DNA of 13,904 bases from NCBI GenBank assembly GCA_030621255.1, contig JAUXHZ010000008.1, positions 1 to 13,904 of the forward strand. Direction: 5' to 3'. The translations under genes and the position numbers were made by a program. This stretch comes from Candidatus Latescibacterota bacterium. Lineage in GTDB: Bacteria; Krumholzibacteriota; Krumholzibacteriia; Krumholzibacteriales; WJIX01. This document shows, piece after piece, positions 1 through 7,830 of this stretch (position 1 is the stretch's first letter; each line of letters begins with the position of its first letter). The notes below the pieces were generated by a model. That model was not told the origin of the DNA, ran no database searches, and worked only from the letters and a program-made list of their open reading frames with translations.

Positions 1-1181
1 AATTGGAATAGTACTTCATTTTTGCGGGGATAATATTTAATCCCTATCTTGCCCGTGAAATCGGTTTCAGGAAGCCTGGTTCCCGGATAAAACCCCTTTG
101 ACAAATCAATATTCTCAGCGTTAAAACTGATTTTTAGCAGTTTTTCATCCTCAATTAAATAAGCGCCATCCCCAACTACGTAAGCCCCATTAATCCCGCC
201 TTCAAAATGATTCATCCTGACGATTGAATCATTTACAGTTATGTCCATATTGAAATCGTTCAGGGCAAAACCGCCGATTATTCCATCCGCGACCCCCTTC
301 ACATTCAAAGTGCCGTTTTCTCCACGTATATCAAAAACACCATTCACCCTGCCTGTTTCTTCAGCGGCAAAATCAAAAATATATCCTGCTTCTTTCAAAT
401 CTAAGGGCGCACTTTTTACGCGTATATCTATATTCATTGAACCCGGGTTAAATTTTCCGTTGAATATTAGTTTCGAACTCCCCGTACGTACAGAATAGTT
501 CTCAAACAGAATATTACTGCCGGCAATATCTTTATCCTTATCCTTTTTCCAGACAACATTTCCCTTCATTTCGTTAATACTAATCTTTCGAGTAATCAAA
601 TTGCACGATCCATCTCGCATCTGAACATAAAAGCCGTCTTTCCTAGTAGTTACAGAACCTTCAAATTTAATATCTTTTACAGCATCCGCACTATTTACTC
701 CCTGACATATAATCTGCCCCTTTGAAACATCCAGTTCTTCCACCGCAAACCTGAATAATTTCCCAAATGATTCGCCGCCCACGGACATTCTGTTAATTTC
801 TGAAGGCCCTGGTTTTATCCAGATATGAGGCCTTAAAAGGGATAACCGCTCCATCCTGTGTCTTTTTCCCAGCAGAGAAATGAGGTCATACCGGCAGTTG
901 ATTTCTTCTATCCTGACAACATCGTATGAAAAATCATCACCCCTGTAACGAATTATAAGATTCCTGATATAAAGCCTGCCAAGAAGATTGCCGTCAATCT
1001 TTCCAATTTCCAACTTATAATCAGTCCCATGGAAACAGTAACTTCCCAGAACATCGGCAACCCTGTCAGCAAAGAAATCGGTATGAACAAAGAGAAGGCC
1101 CAAAATCACCATCACAATCACAAAGACGATGAAAGAGGAGATCCAGATTAGAATTCTTTTTCTTATAACTCTTTCAGCCAC
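1..1181 (-). CDS. TamB/AsmA-like envelope protein, N-terminal part (runs off left edge)
   Basis: An open minus-strand frame of 393 codons continues past base 1, so the C-terminus is not in the window. The proposed start is the GTG at 1181, preceded by AAGGA about six bases upstream and 15 bases after the Omp85 stop; the first 36 residues contain no better-placed start. Residues about 10-32 form one hydrophobic segment after a basic stretch (RVIRKRI), an inner-membrane anchor. The rest is predicted periplasmic, with repetitive beta-strand-like text such as LEIGKIDGNLLGRLYIRNL near residues 57-75, typical of the AsmA/TamB superfamily. TamB proteins are very long periplasm-spanning beta-groove proteins that work with an Omp85 partner, TamA, in outer-membrane assembly or lipid transport. 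Adjacency to the Omp85 gene supports this call. The C-terminal TamB domain, which would separate TamB from other AsmA-like proteins, cannot be seen. Confidence 0.8.
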   Translation of the reverse strand, partial: MAERVIRKRILIWISSFIVFVIVMVILGLLFVHTDFFADRVADVLGSYCFHGTDYKLEIGKIDGNLLGRLYIRNLIIRYRGDDFSYDVVRIEEINCRYDLISLLGKRHRMERLSLLRPHIWIKPGPSEINRMSVGGESFGKLFRFAVEELDVSKGQIICQGVNSADAVKDIKFEGSVTTRKDGFYVQMRDGSCNLITRKISINEMKGNVVWKKDKDKDIAGSNILFENYSVRTGSSKLIFNGKFNPGSMNIDIRVKSAPLDLKEAGYIFDFAAEETGRVNGVFDIRGENGTLNVKGVADGIIGGFALNDFNMDITVNDSIVRMNHFEGGINGAYVVGDGAYLIEDEKLLKISFNAENIDLSKGFYPGTRLPETDFTGKIGIKYYPRKNEVLFQ

Positions 1182-1196
1182 CGTTTTCCTTTTCCA

Positions 1197-3134
1197 TTAA
1201 AATAGCTGGCCCAGGCTGATGTGAATCCAGTAGTTATCCTTTTTATTATCAGCTGTTTTCTTAAGTGGAAATCCCGCATCAATCCTGATAGGCCCAAGCG
1301 GGGTATAATATCTTAACCCAAAACCTGCACTATACTTATAATCACGGTTTGTCATTTCCTCCATATTTTTCAGTATAGTAAACTGATTTATTCTTAAAGC
1401 ATTAATATTTTCCCAAACATTGCCGCCATCAAGAAAGATCACACCCCCGATATTAAATCTGGATAAGCCGGGAAACAAAAACCTGATCTCAACATTTGTC
1501 AGTAATAACACCTGGCCACCTACGGGATCTCCACTGATTCCTGTCGGCCCCAACGAATTCTCCTCGTAACCCCTCACAGAGTTTCCTCCACCTACAAAGA
1601 ACCGGCTTTCCATAGGAAGCCCGCTGGAGACAGTCCCGGCAAATGGCTCTGAGAAACCCACTCTAAATCTGTACGCCAAAACTGCTTCATTTAAAATAGT
1701 GTTAAAACTTCTATATGAAGAAACAACAGAATAGTAATTGTCATCTCCGCCCAATACCCCCCCCGAGTATCTAAGATCCATATTAAAATAATTGCCGTTC
1801 TTTGGATTGAAATAGTAATTCCTTGTATCCCTCCTATATTCTAATTCCAATGAATGTCTTCTTGATTCACTTTTTTCCCCCGGAGTATCATCCCGTTTTA
1901 TATGTTCGAAAATATAGCTGAACTGAAGCAAGGTCTGCCGCGAAACTTGTCTGAAGATTGAACTTGTGTAGCTCATCGCACGAAAAACCGCGGGCCGGAT
2001 AGTGGCATCATCTTCATAATATGCGCCCAGTGAAAAAGTGTTCCATGTTGACATAACATGCGGAAAACGCAACTCTCCTTCGTAACGTATATAATTTTCC
2101 TCAAAGTCCATTTCTGAAATATTGATTTCATTATCAGAAAATAAGCTGAAAGAGTAAGAGGATTCAAATCTCAGGGTATATCCCCTATTCAGCAAATTTC
2201 TCTGTCCCCATTCAAGAAATATATGGCTCGCGTGAACATTACCAACTCCCATGCCAGTCTCAATATACCCCATCTTTCTTTCCCGCACACCCAATCGTAT
2301 ATCCACGATTCCAGCCTTTAGATCTAGATTTTCAGGTTCAATATCAACAGATGAAAAATAACCGGTATTGTATAAATTCTGCTTACTTTGCTGAATCTTC
2401 TTAAGTTCGAAATACTCGCCTGAATGTATAGTAAGTTCCCTTGATACTAAATTTTCATCTACTTTACTGTTGCCCACTATTTGAATAGTATTAATCTTCG
2501 CTTTTTCCCCGACTCTGATCTTCCAAAAAACATCAACCTCGGTTGAATCAATATTAACATCGTAAGAAATTCCGGTTCCGAGATAGCCTCTCTCGAAAAA
2601 AAGGTTAAATATAGAGTATTGATCGACTTTAAGTAAGTTCGGATTATATGGTTCTCCTTTTGTTAATTTCAGTACACCTTTTATCACTTCTTCTGAGATT
2701 ATTTCATTCTCCCCGATTCCAAGTTTTCTAACTCTGGTCCTCTCACCTTCATTTATAATAATCTTTATCTTGATGGAATTGCTTTTTTCGTCCCTTACAA
2801 GGGAACTAATATTTACTTCGGTGCTGAAAAATCCATTTTTTCTGTAAAAGGATTTGATTTTTTCCAAATCCCGCATGAGAAAATCAGCGCGATAGCGTGG
2901 CTTTTTGAAAAAACCAAAAAACCCAGCTTCTTTTGTATGCATTTTATTTTTAAGGATTTTATCGTCAAATACGCGGTTTCCTAGAATAATGATCTGCTTG
3001 GTAACCGGCAATTCGTCCTCAAACCCTCCAGCGGCGGCTTCGGACGGTAAACAGAATCCTGCTACTGCAGCAATGAAACAGCTTAAAGCAACTAATAGTA
3101 TTCTTTTTTGTTTGTACAGCATTGAGATTGACAT
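1197..3134 (-). CDS. Omp85-family outer-membrane assembly protein (TamA/BamA-like, three POTRA domains)
   Basis: The 645-residue product inserts or assembles proteins in the outer membrane. Residues 1 to about 35 are a signal peptide (KQKR, hydrophobic core, SEAAA before GG). Three POTRA-like repeats follow at roughly 44-131, 132-210 and 211-287, each with the usual late G-[YF]-[FL] element (NGFFSTEV, ERGYLGTGI, NTGYFSSV). A 16-strand-type beta barrel fills about 290-645. It has the Omp85 loop motif VRGY at 520-523, LDGGNVW near 568-574, RYYTPLGPIRIDAGFPL near 608-624 and a terminal phenylalanine. The start at 3134 has AGGAT seven bases upstream. Three POTRAs (BamA of E. coli has five) and a TamB-like gene just downstream favour a TamA-type role. 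However, this is the position after rseP where bamA is usual, so it could be the main BamA; I leave the symbol open. Confidence 0.92.
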   Translation of the reverse strand: MSISMLYKQKRILLVALSCFIAAVAGFCLPSEAAAGGFEDELPVTKQIIILGNRVFDDKILKNKMHTKEAGFFGFFKKPRYRADFLMRDLEKIKSFYRKNGFFSTEVNISSLVRDEKSNSIKIKIIINEGERTRVRKLGIGENEIISEEVIKGVLKLTKGEPYNPNLLKVDQYSIFNLFFERGYLGTGISYDVNIDSTEVDVFWKIRVGEKAKINTIQIVGNSKVDENLVSRELTIHSGEYFELKKIQQSKQNLYNTGYFSSVDIEPENLDLKAGIVDIRLGVRERKMGYIETGMGVGNVHASHIFLEWGQRNLLNRGYTLRFESSYSFSLFSDNEINISEMDFEENYIRYEGELRFPHVMSTWNTFSLGAYYEDDATIRPAVFRAMSYTSSIFRQVSRQTLLQFSYIFEHIKRDDTPGEKSESRRHSLELEYRRDTRNYYFNPKNGNYFNMDLRYSGGVLGGDDNYYSVVSSYRSFNTILNEAVLAYRFRVGFSEPFAGTVSSGLPMESRFFVGGGNSVRGYEENSLGPTGISGDPVGGQVLLLTNVEIRFLFPGLSRFNIGGVIFLDGGNVWENINALRINQFTILKNMEEMTNRDYKYSAGFGLRYYTPLGPIRIDAGFPLKKTADNKKDNYWIHISLGQLF

Positions 3135-3179
3135 TCTTTAATCCTGGTTGTAACTTCCTTAAAAGATGAAAAATAAACA

Positions 3180-3208
3180 ATTTTATAAAGTGTACGAAAT
3201 GAGTTCAA
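3180..3208 (-). promoter_or_regulatory. Candidate sigma70-type promoter of the Omp85 gene
   Basis: On the minus strand, TTGAAC (3203-3208) and TAAAAT (3180-3185) are separated by 17 bases. They match the -35 consensus at 4 of 6 positions and the -10 consensus at 5 of 6. Transcription would start near 3173, giving a leader of about 40 bases before the ATG at 3134. A separate promoter makes sense because the lipoprotein gene on the other strand cuts this gene off from the rseP operon. Found by eye only; the region is AT-rich, so a chance match is possible. Confidence 0.45.
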
Positions 3209-3255
3209 CAAACAATTCAAACCGGGAATATAACAAACTCTATTATCCGGTTAGA

Positions 3256-3591
3256 ATGCGTAAATCAATTTCGATTATCCTTTCTATTCTTTTTATACTT
3301 ACCATCTCCTGCTCAGAGAGAACAAACCCTGACAAAGAAATAACAAGGACTCTTACACCAAACGAACGATATCTAGTAAACTCATATGTTAAAATACATG
3401 AATTTGAAAGAAATCTCCAAAACAATCCCGAAGAACTCACAAAAAAGTTGATCCAAATAGAAAAAGAAACGGATTATCAGAGAATTCGGCTGGCGCTATC
3501 GGAACTTGAAAAAGACCCGACAAGATGGTTGGCCGTTTACAATAGAATTAACAAATTACTGACAAGAAACTCGCAAGAATCGGAAAATTAG
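3256..3591 (+). CDS. Small putative lipoprotein of unknown function
   Basis: This is the only plus-strand gene and I do not recognise its family. Starting at the ATG at 3256, the product has 111 residues. It opens with a textbook lipoprotein signal: MRKS, a hydrophobic run, then the lipobox LTISC with Cys19 as the lipidated residue. Serine at the next position fits outer-membrane sorting by the E. coli rule. The mature part is charged and predicted helical (for example NERYLVNSYVKIHEFERNL), with no cysteine after Cys19 and no catalytic motif I can name. The open frame extends back to an ATG at 3166, but that would put 30 hydrophilic residues before the signal sequence. The ribosome binding site at 3256 is weak. 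The gene is divergent from the Omp85 gene and convergent with rseP: its TAG (3589-3591) overlaps the rseP stop (3588-3590). Its location suggests an envelope role, which is inference. Confidence 0.72.
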   Translation: MRKSISIILSILFILTISCSERTNPDKEITRTLTPNERYLVNSYVKIHEFERNLQNNPEELTKKLIQIEKETDYQRIRLALSELEKDPTRWLAVYNRINKLLTRNSQESEN

Positions 3592-4961
3592 CCGAATACG
3601 TTAAAAATATCTAAAGCTGTTACCAAAACCATCAATATAATCAAAAGCACGAAACCGGCTTGCATCATCACATTCTTTACCTTACGGTTAATGGGCCTAC
3701 GCGATACCAATTCGACAAAATAGAGCACGAAATGCCCTCCATCAAAAGGCAAAATCGGCAGAAGATTAAATATAGCAAGGTTCAGCGAAAAGAAAGCTAT
3801 AAAAAGCATTAAATACCCAAACCCCCATCTGGCCATATCTCCAGCCATCTGGCCGATTCTAAGAGGACCGCCCATCGCTTTCATCGATGCGTTTCCGGTT
3901 ACAAGTTGTTTAAGGAAACCTAATATTGCTATAGTCATTTGCCGGAACGAGCCGGCTCCGCGGCCTACCGCTTTTATAAAGGAAATCTTGGACTCTTCAT
4001 AATATTGCCCTATTCCAATAGCCCCTACTTCAATAACCTCAAGTTTTTCTCCGCCTGAAGGAATGTCAATTGATTCTGGAGTAATAAACGCCGACTGTTC
4101 CACTCCGTCCTGATTCCATACAAATTCAAGTTCCCGCCCCAGGCTGTTCCGAATTCTATCCGCAAGCTCATTGTATGAAATTACTACAGTATCATTAATT
4201 GACTCAATATAGACTCCCTTTCTGATCCCGGCTTTCCATGCCGGCCCATCGTGCTTTACATCTCCAATTATCGGCGGAACCCCGAGATAAAGACCTACAG
4301 TATATCTGTCAGCATCTTCGTTATATTCCGGTGTTGCCGTGACAAAAAGAGTATCAGCCTTTCTAAGAATCTTAAAAGCGAGCCTTTTATCTTCATTTTG
4401 TTCTACAAAATGTGTTAAATCTTTACCAGCTGTCAAAAAATTCCCGTTTACCTCAAGAATTCTGTCTCCCCTTTCAAAACCAGCTTGCATGGCCGGGGAA
4501 TTCGGAATTACTTTCTCGACTATCGACGAAGGAACAGGATTGATAACACCCTGAATCGATACACTTCCGATATATATAATAAGACTCAGCACGGCATTCA
4601 TAAGGGGGCCGGCAATAACTATCTGCATTTTCTGGAATGGAGTTTTGGCCCTAAAGGTGCGGTGTTCCGGTATATCCACTTCTATCTTTTCTTTAACTCC
4701 GGCATCTTTCTTTTTTTTATCATCTTCTTTATCATCTTCATCCTCCGAATCCCCGGCAAATTTCACATATCCTCCAAAGGGCACAGCGGAAATAACATAT
4801 TCTGTCTCACCGAATTTTTTTTTGATCAACTTCGGCCCAAATCCCAGGGAAAAAGTGACGACATAAACATTATTAAGCTTGCCCACAATAAAATGTCCAA
4901 ATTCATGTATAAGGACAACCACACTCAAAACAAATAAAAACGACGCAATAGTAAGTAGCAT
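3588..4961 (-). CDS. rseP: RIP metalloprotease RseP (site-2 protease family)
   Basis: A zinc intramembrane protease of the inner membrane. In the family it cleaves transmembrane anti-sigma factors (RseA in E. coli) and remnant signal peptides. Of the 457 residues, the first membrane helix carries HEFGH at 19-23. A second membrane segment follows AGPLMN at 117-122, two PDZ domains lie at about 140-210 and 225-300, and the last helices include NLLPILPFDGGH at 399-410, where Asp407 is the third zinc ligand. An unusual charged stretch at 71-95 (DSEDEDDKEDDKKKK and on) sits after the PFGGYVKFAG element. The start is set at the ATG at 4961: GGAGGAT lies just upstream, overlapping the dxr stop. The open frame runs 32 codons further upstream, but those codons lie inside dxr. 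It is the last gene of the pyrH-rseP run. No rseA/rpoE pair is visible in the window. Confidence 0.95.
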   Translation of the reverse strand: MLLTIASFLFVLSVVVLIHEFGHFIVGKLNNVYVVTFSLGFGPKLIKKKFGETEYVISAVPFGGYVKFAGDSEDEDDKEDDKKKKDAGVKEKIEVDIPEHRTFRAKTPFQKMQIVIAGPLMNAVLSLIIYIGSVSIQGVINPVPSSIVEKVIPNSPAMQAGFERGDRILEVNGNFLTAGKDLTHFVEQNEDKRLAFKILRKADTLFVTATPEYNEDADRYTVGLYLGVPPIIGDVKHDGPAWKAGIRKGVYIESINDTVVISYNELADRIRNSLGRELEFVWNQDGVEQSAFITPESIDIPSGGEKLEVIEVGAIGIGQYYEESKISFIKAVGRGAGSFRQMTIAILGFLKQLVTGNASMKAMGGPLRIGQMAGDMARWGFGYLMLFIAFFSLNLAIFNLLPILPFDGGHFVLYFVELVSRRPINRKVKNVMMQAGFVLLIILMVLVTALDIFNVFG

Positions 4962-4971
4962 ACATCCTCCA

Positions 4972-6138
4972 TTATACAAAGACGGCTTCATTGTGCCGGC
5001 TGGCAAGGAAATCCTTCGTCCATCTGTCAGCTTCAAGCACATCATCAACATTATCAATAGTCTTGAGGCAATGCGCTGAAAGCGCTTCCTCTATCCAATC
5101 TATTATTGTCAGAAATTCAATCTTTCCCGACAAAAAAGTTTCAACAGCGATTTCATCGGCGGCATTGAGAACAGTCGTGGCCGTACCTCCCATTTTGGCA
5201 GCCTTCATCGCCAAATCAAAAGCCGGAAACCTTTTTTTATCAAATTCAATAAACTCCAGCTTTCCCAGATCTCCAAGTTTCAGTTCCTCCCATGGAAATT
5301 CCTTTACAACGGGATAATAAAGGGCATTCATAATGGGAAGCTTCATATCGGCTGGCGCCATATGCGCCGACAGTGATCCATCCCTCATGCGAATCAACGA
5401 ATGCACAATTGACTGAGGATGAATCACAACTCCGATTCTCTCGTAAGGAAATCCAAATAACCAGTGAGCTTCAATAACTTCAAGCCCCTTATTTAGAAGA
5501 AGTGCTGAATCCACAGTAACCTTTTTCCCCATATTCCAGGTTGGGTGACTTAGAACATCCTCTATCGACACATTTTTAAGAGAGGCCGGCTGCTTGTCAT
5601 AAAACGGGCCGCCGGAAGCTGTCAATATTATATCTTCTATTTCACTGCTAACGCCGGAGAGAAGCCGTAACAACGAGAAATGTTCACTGTCAACAGGAAT
5701 TATCCTATCAAGGATATCAGATGTTTCCCGCTTAAGTATTTCTCCGGCTGTAACCAGTGTTTCCTTGTTAGCAAGCGCTACTTTACTTCCAGCTTCCAAC
5801 GAAACTAAGGTAGGAACAAGTCCTGAAATCCCCACCATGGCATTAACCACAATGTCAGCTGAAGCCCCGGACAACAAAGCTGATATTCCCTCCTGTCCGT
5901 GTCCTGCAGCGCGCGCCTTTAACCCTGAGTTATTCTTGACAAGCTTCTCAAGCGCTTTTTCACTCCCAAGCGCGAAAGCTGCCTCTGTGAAAAGAGAAAG
6001 CTGCTTCTCAAATTCTTGTATATTACTACCCGCTACCAAGCCGACAACTTCAAATTCATTGTCAGGCTGGTTTCTTATTACCTCAACAGTCGCCCTGCCT
6101 ATTGAGCCGGTCGATCCAAGTATAACTACACTTTTCAA
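4972..6138 (-). CDS. dxr: 1-deoxy-D-xylulose-5-phosphate reductoisomerase
   Basis: Converts 1-deoxy-D-xylulose 5-phosphate to 2-C-methyl-D-erythritol 4-phosphate with NADPH, the committed step of the MEP isoprenoid pathway (fosmidomycin target), in the cytosol. The 388 residues show the nucleotide-binding GSTGSIG at 8-14, NKET at 124-127 and the metal-binding VDSEH at 149-153 (Asp150, Glu152). Also present are SHPTWNMG at 197-204, NKGLEVIEAHWLF at 216-228 with the third acidic ligand Glu220, and HPQSIVHS at 240-247. Length is normal (E. coli 398). The start is a TTG at 6138: TAG lies in frame four codons upstream, nothing between them can initiate, and the Rossmann motif begins six codons later. 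GGATG lies nearby. It follows cdsA by 14 bases. Its product pathway supplies precursors for the UppS product encoded two genes upstream. Confidence 0.97.
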   Translation of the reverse strand: MKSVVILGSTGSIGRATVEVIRNQPDNEFEVVGLVAGSNIQEFEKQLSLFTEAAFALGSEKALEKLVKNNSGLKARAAGHGQEGISALLSGASADIVVNAMVGISGLVPTLVSLEAGSKVALANKETLVTAGEILKRETSDILDRIIPVDSEHFSLLRLLSGVSSEIEDIILTASGGPFYDKQPASLKNVSIEDVLSHPTWNMGKKVTVDSALLLNKGLEVIEAHWLFGFPYERIGVVIHPQSIVHSLIRMRDGSLSAHMAPADMKLPIMNALYYPVVKEFPWEELKLGDLGKLEFIEFDKKRFPAFDLAMKAAKMGGTATTVLNAADEIAVETFLSGKIEFLTIIDWIEEALSAHCLKTIDNVDDVLEADRWTKDFLASRHNEAVFV

Positions 6139-6152
6139 TACGACATCCTATC

Positions 6153-7034
6153 TTAGCCATCGATTATAAAATATTTTAAAATATAGTATATTACGGGGGC
6201 ATTAAACAGAATAGAATCGAAGCGGTCAAGAACTCCTCCATGACCCGGAATAGTATTCGACGAGTCTTTTATTCTGACATCTCTTTTTATCATCGATTCC
6301 ACAAGATCACCAAGTTGACCGAATACGGAAGCGGCAATAGCCAGCCCAACAGCCTCCCATATATTCAAAAATGAAAAAATATATTCTCTGGCAACCAGAA
6401 TTCCGATTATTGAAAGCAGTGTTCCACCAATCGCTCCTTCAACTGTCTTACCGGGTGATATGCTTGGAAACAACTTATGCTTTCCAGCTATCATCCCAAA
6501 CGTATAGGCACCGGTGTCGTAACACCATGTTAATATAAAAACCATAATAACAAAAAGAAAACCGCTTTTGTAATCAAGGTTTATCAGAATTGGTAATTCT
6601 CTCAGCCTTACGAGAAAACTTCCCATCCAGCCGACATACAATATCCCGAAAAGTGTTATTGAAATATGATAAAGGGCAAAACCTTTTTTCCCCCTGACAA
6701 GTTCACTTATCATAATAACTAGAAAAATAACAACAACAAGAAAATTGGTATACCTTCCATTAAAAAAGAATATAGACAGCGGAAGTAAAGTGCCGCCTGA
6801 TATTCCAATAAATATATAAGGTTTAAGGCCCTTCGCTTCCACCATCCTGAAAAATTCCCAGAGACCGGCAAGAATCAGAATAGTTGCCAGAATAAGAAAA
6901 TATACTCCTCCCCTTCTGGCTATTATCACTATACATGGTACAAAAATTACCGAGATAATAACTCTTTTTATTATCGACCATATTTTCCCTGAGTTATCGG
7001 GATTATCCTGTTTTGTTATCTCATTTTCAGACAT
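6153..7034 (-). CDS. cdsA: Phosphatidate cytidylyltransferase
   Basis: Makes CDP-diacylglycerol from phosphatidic acid and CTP, the branch point to all phospholipids, in the inner membrane. The 293-residue protein has a short hydrophilic N-terminus and then about eight hydrophobic segments from residue 20 onward. The family signature is intact near the C-terminus: SMIKRDVRIKDSSNTIPGHG starts at 247, followed by GVLDRFD to 273, with Lys256-Asp257 and Asp270/Asp273 as the expected metal and substrate residues. DTGAY at 173-177 and SPGKTVEG at 193-200 are further conserved blocks. It starts six bases after the uppS stop. The ribosome binding site is weak (GAG within the end of uppS), which suggests translational coupling with uppS. 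Order uppS-cdsA-dxr-rseP is the common one. Confidence 0.96.
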   Translation of the reverse strand: MSENEITKQDNPDNSGKIWSIIKRVIISVIFVPCIVIIARRGGVYFLILATILILAGLWEFFRMVEAKGLKPYIFIGISGGTLLPLSIFFFNGRYTNFLVVVIFLVIMISELVRGKKGFALYHISITLFGILYVGWMGSFLVRLRELPILINLDYKSGFLFVIMVFILTWCYDTGAYTFGMIAGKHKLFPSISPGKTVEGAIGGTLLSIIGILVAREYIFSFLNIWEAVGLAIAASVFGQLGDLVESMIKRDVRIKDSSNTIPGHGGVLDRFDSILFNAPVIYYILKYFIIDG

Positions 7035-7040
7035 AATAGA

Positions 7041-7799
7041 TTACTCGTTTTCAATTCGCCCAAATCTTCGTTCACGGCCAAGATATTTCCGGATCGCGTT
7101 AATCAATTGTTTTTCTCTAAAGTCCGGCCAGAACAGGTCGGTTACAACAATCTCCGTATAAGCAAGTTGCCATAGCAGAAAATTGCTGATTCTAAATTCA
7201 CCGCCGGTTCTAATAAGAAGGTCCGGGTCACAGAATTGGGGTGAATAGAGATACCCCGAAAAGAGTTTTTCATCAATCGCCTCAATCTCTAAATTACCAC
7301 TTTTTATATCGCCGGCTATCTTTCTCACACTATCAATAATCTCCGCTCTTCCACTGTAACTCAAACAGAGATTTAGAATAGTACCTGTATTTCCAGAGAG
7401 TTTCTTTATTGCATCATCAAGAACCCTTCGAGTAACATCCGGAAGCATATCAAGCCTTCCCATAGCCTCTAACCTTATATTATTCTTTTTTAGTTCGAGA
7501 TACTCGGATTCCAGAACTATTTTCAAGAATTTCATCAAAGCCTTTACTTCTCTATCAGGCCTATTCCAGTTTTCAATTGAGAATGTATATAATGATAATA
7601 TTGGAATACCCAACCCGGCACAAGTTCTGACAACTGCCCTCACAGACTCTCTACCAGCTTTGTGCCCGCCAATTCTTGGCAGCATACGCTCTTTCGCCCA
7701 TCTTCCATTACCATCCATTATAATAGCTATATGCCGTGGGAGATTTTCTTCAGTTTTAAGTCCTGCAATCTCTTTATCAATTTTTAATTTTTTTTTCAC
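7041..7799 (-). CDS. uppS: Isoprenyl (undecaprenyl) diphosphate synthase
   Basis: A cis-prenyltransferase that extends farnesyl diphosphate with isopentenyl diphosphate to the C55 carrier used for peptidoglycan and other surface glycans. The 252 residues contain IMDGNGRWAK at 27-36 (catalytic Asp29), GHKAG at 45-49, SLYTFSIENWNRP at 69-81, and DPDLLIRTGG at 191-200 followed by EFRISNFLLWQLAYTE. Chain length cannot be read from the sequence. The start is a GTG at 7799: an in-frame TAA lies three codons upstream, no ATG precedes the first conserved block, and the GATGGA upstream is only a weak ribosome binding site. The start is followed by nine A residues (Lys-Lys-Lys). It lies 31 bases after frr. 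Confidence 0.96.
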   Translation of the reverse strand: MKKKLKIDKEIAGLKTEENLPRHIAIIMDGNGRWAKERMLPRIGGHKAGRESVRAVVRTCAGLGIPILSLYTFSIENWNRPDREVKALMKFLKIVLESEYLELKKNNIRLEAMGRLDMLPDVTRRVLDDAIKKLSGNTGTILNLCLSYSGRAEIIDSVRKIAGDIKSGNLEIEAIDEKLFSGYLYSPQFCDPDLLIRTGGEFRISNFLLWQLAYTEIVVTDLFWPDFREKQLINAIRKYLGRERRFGRIENE

Positions 7800-7830
7800 A
7801 CAAAATTATCCATCTCTATATTGTTACCAG

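Noticed and set aside
241..498. Plus-strand open frame of 85 codons
   Set aside because: It is the antisense of the TamB-like coding region, has no ribosome binding site, and has a composition typical of a shadow frame.
3128..3156. Perfect TTGACA on the plus strand as a -35 box for the lipoprotein gene
   Set aside because: At 17 bases the -10 would be TAACTT, only 3 of 6 matches, and the TTGACA is made by the first codons of the Omp85 gene. I see no good plus-strand promoter here.
4962..5057. A 32-codon N-terminal extension of RseP starting at 5057
   Set aside because: It lies within the end of dxr. The ATG at 4961 directly follows a strong site and begins the first membrane helix at the usual distance from HEFGH.
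7796..7816. Mini-frame ATG GAT AAT TTT GTG TGA overlapping the uppS start
   Set aside because: Five codons with no ribosome binding site of note; more likely chance in AT-rich sequence.
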